DNA from: Bacillota bacterium
Lineage (GTDB): Bacteria > Bacillota > Clostridia > DSM-8532
Assembly: GCA_023426765.1 (NCBI GenBank)
Contig: JAEZBW010000498.1
Location: 1-10,432, forward strand
DNA length: 10,432 nucleotides
Direction of reading: 5' to 3'
Shown here: positions 6,370-10,432 of the stretch, piece by piece
How positions within the stretch are numbered: position 1 is the first letter of the stretch
How the letters are laid out: the number at the start of each line of letters is the position of its first letter
The notes under the pieces: generated by a model
The model's input: only the letters and a program-made list of their open reading frames with translations
Databases searched by the model: none
Told to the model about the DNA's origin: nothing
Program-made: the position numbers and the translations under genes

Positions 6370-8273
6370 CAATAAACCCGAACCTCATAAACCCTTGCAT
6401 TGGGATAACCGTTTGTTTTCAAAATTTTCACAGCAACAGTATCTGCTGTGACTTCTTCCGGTAAATCAACGACGACGTGCCTTTGATAGTTTCCCTCAAA
6501 CCTTTTTATGCAGACAGGCTTCTGATCTGCCCGCAGCTCTATTTCGAAATCCTTTGCCAATTCGCAGGGCACACCCAGTCGCTGCTTGTCCTTGAAGGCC
6601 TGAGAGATTGAAATACATTTCTCCTCAGACAAATTCGGATCAAAGGTAAGCCTGATTTGCTTCAGACCATACTGTTTATCCAGCCGCAGTGAAAGCTCTT
6701 CGCCATCCGGAGAAATTCCGTCCGATTCCCAGACATTGCTGGAATCGTTAACGGCGCGGCTGACACCGTTGATGACATTTCCAGCTTCACAGCCTTTTTT
6801 CTCACTGGTTGCACTTACGGTTGATTTCCTGGCGAGATCCTTTTCATCCTCGTTCAGTATACCGGGAATATAACAGTCGGCCTTCAGAAGAAGCTGCTGA
6901 AGCTCCCGGATGTGCTTTTGCCCTATTTCCCGAGGATTACAGTGGTACTTCACGGTCATTGCCGCTGCCGTACCAACAGCCTCGGCGCCTACTGCACATG
7001 TTCCGATGACCCGTGTTGAGCTCATGCCCAGCTTCGTCGCACTAATATTTCTTCCGGCCATCATCAGGTTCGCAATATTCCTGGAATAGTAGCACCGGTA
7101 AGGTATTGAATAAAACCCGTCAAAGCTGTATACTCTTGAAGGGATTTGGCCTTTTGCCCTGAGGCCTCCTGCGGTATGCTCATCCATGGGCCACCCTCCG
7201 TAAGCAACACCGTCTTCAAATACACGGTTTTCATAAATGTCATTCTGGTTCAACAGGTAATCCCCCATCAGGCGACGGCTTTCCCGGATGCCGGGCACCG
7301 CTCCGACCCATACCAGTTCAAAATTTTCAGCACCGTGATCACTGTAATTTTTGATATGATCCCAAATACCGTACAGGCATTTATACAGTTCATCCCGGAC
7401 ATCCTCGGCCTGCTTGATGATATCGTCCCAGTCACCGCCAAGCTCGATCCACCAGAAACCTGAATTGACATCATATTTTTCCACAAGCTCTGTGATGTTT
7501 TCATAGTCCGCATCTTTCGGCAGGGTTACCACACTGTCACCGTCGTGGTATACAATAATTTCACCGTGCGGTCTGTGCTCCAGATCAGCCTCGTCAAAGG
7601 AATATGCCCATTCCGGCTTCTCAAACCTGACGGGGTGACCTGTATCCCTTGCGCAGAACATCAGCGTGTTTCCCATTGTATTTCCATTTGGAGTTTCTGC
7701 CGCCAGGGATTCATTGAATTCCTTTTTTCCTTCACTGCCGATCCTGTAAAGCGCTCCGGCCATATATCCCAGTGTACCATGGCCTGTGCAGTCAACATAG
7801 GTATGAGCGGTCATTCTGTAAGTGGTTTCAGTTGTCGATTGATAGCACAGAATATATTCAACGCTTTCACCTGTAGATTTCACCTCATACATACAGGTAT
7901 TCAGATACATATCAAGACCGGGTGTGTACCTTACCTTTGACCATAAAACGCTGTCCCACAGGGAATAACAGTAATTGTCGTTTATCTTTTTGTTCTCCAG
8001 CTGCAGCTCGGAAATAATCCCCGTTTCCAGCGAGTTTTTCTTTCCCCAGTGGCATGAAGCGCCGCTGATATGCATTCTGGTTTCCGAGCTCGCATTCCCG
8101 CCAAAAACACTTCTGTCATGGACAATCGCGGTTTTCGCTCCATTCCGGGCGCTGCTGATAGCAGCGCACATGCCGCTTAATCCGCCGCCAACGACAATCA
8201 CGTCGTAATACAACTGTTTTAATTCATTCTGTTTCAAGTTCCTTTTACCGCTGATAAACTGTTTGATGTTCAT
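6369..8273 (-). CDS. FAD-dependent oxidoreductase (PF12831 type) with C-terminal galactose-binding-like domain
   Basis: The product has 634 residues. An N-terminal FAD fold starts with DVIVVGGGLSGMCAA (24-38), followed by GGNASSETRM (58-67), a motif of the FAD_oxidored family. VDCTGHGTLGYMAG (160-173) is the second nucleotide-binding stretch, GIRESRRLMGDYLL (328-341) is a family hallmark, and NLMMAGRNISATKLG (402-416) plus the GTCAVGAEAVGTAAA helix (424-438) close the FAD site. Residues from about 480 form a beta-rich tail, with VINGVSRAVND and a final ARVYEVRVY, resembling F5/8 type C (discoidin-like) domains. No signal peptide is seen, so it is probably cytoplasmic. Family members occur widely in polysaccharide and glycoside utilisation loci, mostly uncharacterised. 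GAGGG lies 5 bases before the ATG. The gene is translationally coupled to the phosphodiesterase gene downstream. Oxidation of a sugar or polyol is inferred; the electron acceptor is unknown. Confidence 0.9.
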   Translation of the reverse strand: MNIKQFISGKRNLKQNELKQLYYDVIVVGGGLSGMCAAISSARNGAKTAIVHDRSVFGGNASSETRMHISGASCHWGKKNSLETGIISELQLENKKINDNYCYSLWDSVLWSKVRYTPGLDMYLNTCMYEVKSTGESVEYILCYQSTTETTYRMTAHTYVDCTGHGTLGYMAGALYRIGSEGKKEFNESLAAETPNGNTMGNTLMFCARDTGHPVRFEKPEWAYSFDEADLEHRPHGEIIVYHDGDSVVTLPKDADYENITELVEKYDVNSGFWWIELGGDWDDIIKQAEDVRDELYKCLYGIWDHIKNYSDHGAENFELVWVGAVPGIRESRRLMGDYLLNQNDIYENRVFEDGVAYGGWPMDEHTAGGLRAKGQIPSRVYSFDGFYSIPYRCYYSRNIANLMMAGRNISATKLGMSSTRVIGTCAVGAEAVGTAAAMTVKYHCNPREIGQKHIRELQQLLLKADCYIPGILNEDEKDLARKSTVSATSEKKGCEAGNVINGVSRAVNDSSNVWESDGISPDGEELSLRLDKQYGLKQIRLTFDPNLSEEKCISISQAFKDKQRLGVPCELAKDFEIELRADQKPVCIKRFEGNYQRHVVVDLPEEVTADTVAVKILKTNGYPNARVYEVRVY

Positions 8274-8309
8274 AATCCCTCACATAGCGTATTCTCGATA
8301 GTAAAATTC

Positions 8310-8349
8310 AGAGGTGCTTTACGATGCCCCCCATCATGAAAGCACCTCT
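8310..8349 (-). repeat. Long hairpin: 11-bp perfect inverted repeat plus inner stem
   Basis: Arms AGAGGTGCTTT (8310-8320) and AAAGCACCTCT (8339-8349) are perfectly complementary. On the minus strand the 18-base interior can add about six more pairs (GATG with CATC among them) around a G-run loop. The sequence after the hairpin is GAATTTTACT, with only four T in a row, so it is a poor intrinsic terminator. It may be a stem protecting the upstream transcript or causing partial termination. Confidence 0.6.
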
Positions 8350-8358
8350 GTCGGATAA

Positions 8359-8403
8359 CGGGGGATTAAACTCACCGTTTTCAGGCAAAGGGTTAATCCC
8401 CCG
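8359..8403 (-). repeat. 11-bp perfect inverted repeat with 23-base loop
   Basis: Arms CGGGGGATTAA (8359-8369) and TTAATCCCCCG (8393-8403) are perfectly complementary. No T run follows on either strand, so it is not a standard terminator. The transcript arm nearest the FAD-enzyme gene also matches that gene's ribosome binding site region by complementarity. Confidence 0.55.
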
Positions 8404-8565
8404 GGAGTCGGCTGGAATAGCCGGTTTATTCAGAAAAAACACGTCACGCATAGATGTTTATTTACTCACGTTGCCATTCGAGTTTCAACCCTGAAAACCA
8501 GACATTTTTGAATAAACATATTATCCAGACGGTCTCCCAGAGTTGATTTGATTTGTTGTGGAATT

Positions 8566-10089
8566 CTACTTGTTGTAGTACCAGTTGTTATAGAATTCTT
8601 CAACCTGTGTTCCGCCATTGGCATTCCAGTATTCTATGACCGTATCAAGGTAGTCCACAGGCTGTACGCCGGCTGCTATACCGTTCAGAGAATCCCTGAC
8701 ATAAGTATTCAAGGCGCTCAGGTTATCAACAACAGTAACTGCAGGCGCCAATGATACCGGGTTGTATACGCCGATTCCATCGATAGAGGCCCGGAAGGTT
8801 TTGAAAACCCATTCCAAATCGGCATTTTTTGCAAGGCGGGCTTCCCACATTTTAGGATATACGTCTTCACGATAAAAACCGGAAATAAATACGTTGGAGT
8901 TTACGCGTTCATTGTTAAAGGCAGGCTGAATCAGGGTGTAATTTCCTTCTGCGTCCATGTCATAATGCACACCCTTTTCACCTAATGCAACCTTTGTAAA
9001 ATTATCAAGCTTGATGATTTCATTAATGGCCTTTATGGTATCTGCAGGATGCTCGGAAGTAATGGGGATCCCGGCTACTGCATTGACCCCGGATCTCATC
9101 TCGGCTGTCCGTGTACCATCCTGTCCTGCCATAATGGGCATTACAGCAGCTTTCATATCCGGAACAAGCTCGCGTACGGCTCCGATAGATGTCTCAATTC
9201 CATTCCAGGTAGTCACCATCATAACGGCTTTACCGGAAGTCCATTTTGCAACCATGTCGTTCTTCTTCAAAGCAGGCATCTCTGCATCCAGAAGGTTTTC
9301 CTTGTAGAGCTTTGCCATGTAGCTGAGATATTCCTTCATTTTAGGATGCTTTACAACAGGGATGATCTTGCCGTCAACCTCCTGCCAGTCTCCTGTTATT
9401 CCAAAGGCACCACCCAGATTGGCCGCATAATATCCCTGTGCGGCGTCCGTTGTTAGCGGAATCATGTCGGGATATGCTTTTTTTACTGAAACAAGCGTGT
9501 CATAAAAACCGTTTATTGTGGTTGGTGTCTGAATTCCTGCCTTTTCCATCAAATCACCTCTGGCAACGATGGATACAGCCAGAGATTTGGGCTGTGCCAC
9601 GGTGGAGGGAATACCAAATATTTTACCGTCCACTGTTGTTGCGGGCCAAAGGGTGGTGATCGCTTCCGTGATGTCTTTTCCATGCTCATCAAGAAGGTCG
9701 GTTATGTCAAGCAGTGCACCGTTGCTGATCATCATATTGTAATTGCTCTTTGTCAGGTAAACATAATCGTACGGTTCACCTGAGGATACGATCAGCATCA
9801 GCTGTTCGGTGCCCGAGAGCACCTCAAACTCAATATCATAACCACTGGCTTCCAGAGTTGCGGCATAACCCGCGTCGGCATCGAGGTCATAAAAGCTGGA
9901 GCTGATCAACCATTTAAGCTTTGGCTTATCTTCCGGCTTTACTGTGGGTATGGGTTCCTGAGTATTATTCCCTTCGGTTGGTTGATTCCCTTCGGTTGGC
10001 TGTACGACAACCGGGGCACACGCGCTGAATAATACGACCATCAGCAGCAGCACTGCTACGAGTGCTTTCATTGAAAATTTCTTCATCAT
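8566..10089 (-). CDS. Extracellular carbohydrate-binding lipoprotein of an ABC transporter (LplA type)
   Basis: This 507-residue protein has a lipoprotein signal: basic MMKKFSMK, a hydrophobic core (9-20) and LFSAC with the lipidated cysteine at 24; phenylalanine at -3 is slightly atypical. A flexible linker with a repeated Q-P-T-E-G-N follows, and the mature domain begins at about KPKLKWLIS. Features of large family-1 solute-binding proteins are the G-E-P-Y-D-Y-V-Y-L and D-G-K-I-F-G-I-P segments and a substrate-pocket region with Y-N-N-W-Y-Y near the end. Length fits the LplA/YtcQ group (about 500-550). It captures a carbohydrate-like ligand outside the membrane for the two permeases. Start at 10089 follows a G-rich ribosome binding site (GGGGGG, 6 bases away); ATG at 10086 is also possible. 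It is the first gene after the probable LacI operator and is separated from the permease genes by two enzyme genes. Confidence 0.95.
   Translation of the reverse strand: MMKKFSMKALVAVLLLMVVLFSACAPVVVQPTEGNQPTEGNNTQEPIPTVKPEDKPKLKWLISSSFYDLDADAGYAATLEASGYDIEFEVLSGTEQLMLIVSSGEPYDYVYLTKSNYNMMISNGALLDITDLLDEHGKDITEAITTLWPATTVDGKIFGIPSTVAQPKSLAVSIVARGDLMEKAGIQTPTTINGFYDTLVSVKKAYPDMIPLTTDAAQGYYAANLGGAFGITGDWQEVDGKIIPVVKHPKMKEYLSYMAKLYKENLLDAEMPALKKNDMVAKWTSGKAVMMVTTWNGIETSIGAVRELVPDMKAAVMPIMAGQDGTRTAEMRSGVNAVAGIPITSEHPADTIKAINEIIKLDNFTKVALGEKGVHYDMDAEGNYTLIQPAFNNERVNSNVFISGFYREDVYPKMWEARLAKNADLEWVFKTFRASIDGIGVYNPVSLAPAVTVVDNLSALNTYVRDSLNGIAAGVQPVDYLDTVIEYWNANGGTQVEEFYNNWYYNK
9967..9999 (-). repeat. 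Two-copy 18-base period repeat in lipoprotein linker
   Basis: The 15-base word ATTCCCTTCGGTTGG occurs at 9967-9981 and 9985-9999. In the binding protein this encodes Q-P-T-E-G-N twice, in the spacer after the lipidated cysteine. Copy number may vary between strains by slippage. Confidence 0.75.
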
Positions 10090-10122
10090 TTTTTACCCCC
10101 CATTGAATGAATCATTGTTTCT

Positions 10123-10142
10123 TTGAATTTCCGTTGAATTTC
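10123..10142 (-). repeat. Direct repeat GAAATTCAA, 11 bases apart
   Basis: On the minus strand GAAATTCAA appears twice with a repeat distance of 11 bases, about one helical turn, in the leader between the palindrome and the binding-protein start. It could be a protein contact site but may be chance in A/T-rich DNA. Confidence 0.3.
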
Positions 10143-10164
10143 ACTGTCCCCCTTCCATAAGTGG

Positions 10165-10199
10165 ATTATGTTAATTAAAACGTTTTAATTTTTATGCAA
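10165..10199 (-). promoter_or_regulatory. Probable promoter region of the operon, elements weak
   Basis: On the minus strand TTGCAT (10194-10199) is a possible -35 box and CATAAT (10165-10170) a possible -10 box, but they are 23 bases apart, too far to be partners. One of them may pair with a weaker box within the palindrome. The location, upstream of the first structural gene and overlapping a LacI-type palindrome, supports a regulated promoter here, though the exact boxes are uncertain. Confidence 0.35.
10173..10190. promoter_or_regulatory. Putative LacI-family operator, perfect 18-bp palindrome with central CG
   Basis: AATTAAAACGTTTTAATT is a perfect palindrome. LacI-family regulators typically bind palindromes centred on CG, with A-A-A-C-G-T-T-T cores common. 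It lies in the 120-base gap between a LacI-family gene and the binding-protein gene, the expected site for control of the operon by its adjacent regulator. Binding itself is inferred. Confidence 0.7.
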
Positions 10200-10209
10200 A
10201 AGAAAAGGA

Positions 10210-10432
10210 CTAAGGTAATCGAGCCGTGGAACCTCTGACAATTAACTCGGGGTTAATGATCATATTTACATGAGCGGATTTAGGGTTCTCTATTCTGTCA
10301 AAAAGAACCTGAAGCGCTTTCATCCCCAACTGTTCCTTAAATATGCGGATTGTTGTAAGCGCCGGTATTCCGTATTCGGCAAGAAGTCCATCTTCAAAAC
10401 CGGTGACTGATATATCATCGGGGCATTTAACC
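10210..10432 (-). CDS. LacI-family transcriptional regulator (5' end beyond window)
   Basis: Only the last 73 residues are inside the window, ending in a TAG at 10210-10212. The sequence PDDISVTGFEDG at the start, ALTTIRIFKEQLGMKALQVL in the middle and PELIVRGST near the end are the standard closing motifs of the periplasmic-binding-like effector domain in LacI/GalR regulators. The helix-turn-helix head lies beyond the right edge. Such proteins usually repress neighbouring sugar operons and release DNA on binding the inducer. The gene reads in the same direction as the cluster and ends about 20 bases before the 18-bp palindrome. There is no visible terminator between them, so read-through into the operon is possible. 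The family call is firm; the effector is unknown. Confidence 0.93.
   Translation of the reverse strand, partial: VKCPDDISVTGFEDGLLAEYGIPALTTIRIFKEQLGMKALQVLFDRIENPKSAHVNMIINPELIVRGSTARLP

Larger units (their letters stand above)
8274..8565 (-). promoter_or_regulatory. Structured 292-bp intercistronic region, possible RNA control element
   Basis: This gap between the binding-protein and FAD-enzyme genes carries no gene but several inverted repeats. In transcript order these are: an A/T-rich arm (plus strand 8509-8519) that can pair with either 8454-8462 or 8424-8432; a small stem at 8479-8499; a five-pair hairpin at 8409-8423; an 11-bp inverted repeat (8359-8369 with 8393-8403); and an 11-bp hairpin with an inner stem (8310-8349). 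The arm 8362-8368 is also complementary to 8273-8279, which covers the ribosome binding site of the FAD enzyme. Stable stems after a binding-protein gene are known to raise its expression relative to downstream genes. A regulated switch is an inference. I do not recognise a known riboswitch class. Confidence 0.5.

Noticed and set aside
9808..9823. Hairpin GGTGC-CCGAGA-GCACC
   Set aside because: It is only five pairs, lies within the binding-protein coding region, and has no T run. Treated as chance.
10085..10160. Possible leader peptides (a 5-codon ATG frame and a 10-codon GTG frame) upstream of the binding-protein gene
   Set aside because: The ribosome-binding-like G run is too close to the GTG and the ATG frame ends within the G run. 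There is no supporting composition or repeat of codons.
10309..10322. TGAAGCGCTTTCA, similar to a CcpA catabolite-response element
   Set aside because: It is one base short of the 14-bp consensus spacing and lies in conserved coding sequence (M-K-A-L-Q) of the LacI-family gene, so coding constraint explains it.

Overview
The window looks like a catabolic gene cluster from a Bacillota genome, most likely a clostridial or Paenibacillus-like heterotroph. The grounds are an Lpl-type sugar ABC transporter with a lipoprotein binding protein, strong AGGAGG-type ribosome binding sites, a TTG start, a LacI-family regulator and a moderate G+C content. The lineage is an inference, not a direct observation. 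Every convincing gene lies on the minus strand, so the cluster reads from the right edge to the left.

Layout in transcription order. At 10210-10432 is the C-terminal end of a LacI-family regulator cut by the window edge. A perfect 18-bp palindrome with a central CG (10173-10190) follows it and is probably its operator. Next is a long lipoprotein solute-binding gene (8566-10089), then a 292-bp spacer rich in inverted repeats (8274-8565). A PF12831-type FAD-dependent oxidoreductase with an extra C-terminal beta domain (6369-8273) overlaps by one base a glycerophosphodiester phosphodiesterase-family gene (5632-6369). After a 185-bp spacer (5447-5631) come the two permeases (4511-5446 and 3629-4498). 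A decayed fragment of a metallo-beta-lactamase-fold hydrolase follows (3302-3565). Last come four tightly spaced metabolic genes: a zinc-dependent dehydrogenase (2240-3265), a PfkB fructokinase-like sugar kinase (1242-2213), a Cof-type HAD phosphatase with a TTG start (397-1221) and a xylose-isomerase-like TIM-barrel enzyme cut by the left edge (1-391).

How the genes may work together (inference). The binding protein and permeases import a carbohydrate or polyol derivative, energised by an ATPase encoded elsewhere, because none is present here. None of the enzymes has a signal peptide, so processing is cytoplasmic. The phosphodiesterase-family protein and the FAD enzyme act on the imported compound, and the NAD-type dehydrogenase, epimerase/isomerase, kinase and phosphatase pass the product to central metabolism. 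The substrate cannot be read from sequence. A phosphodiester-linked or otherwise modified sugar or polyol fits the combination, and I know of no characterised pathway with exactly this set.

The points most worth a second look are the spacer 8274-8565, where repeat arms can pair in mutually exclusive ways and one arm is complementary to the next gene's ribosome binding site; the coupled FAD enzyme and phosphodiesterase sitting between binding protein and permeases; the hydrolase remnant; and a split repeat shared by the two long spacers.
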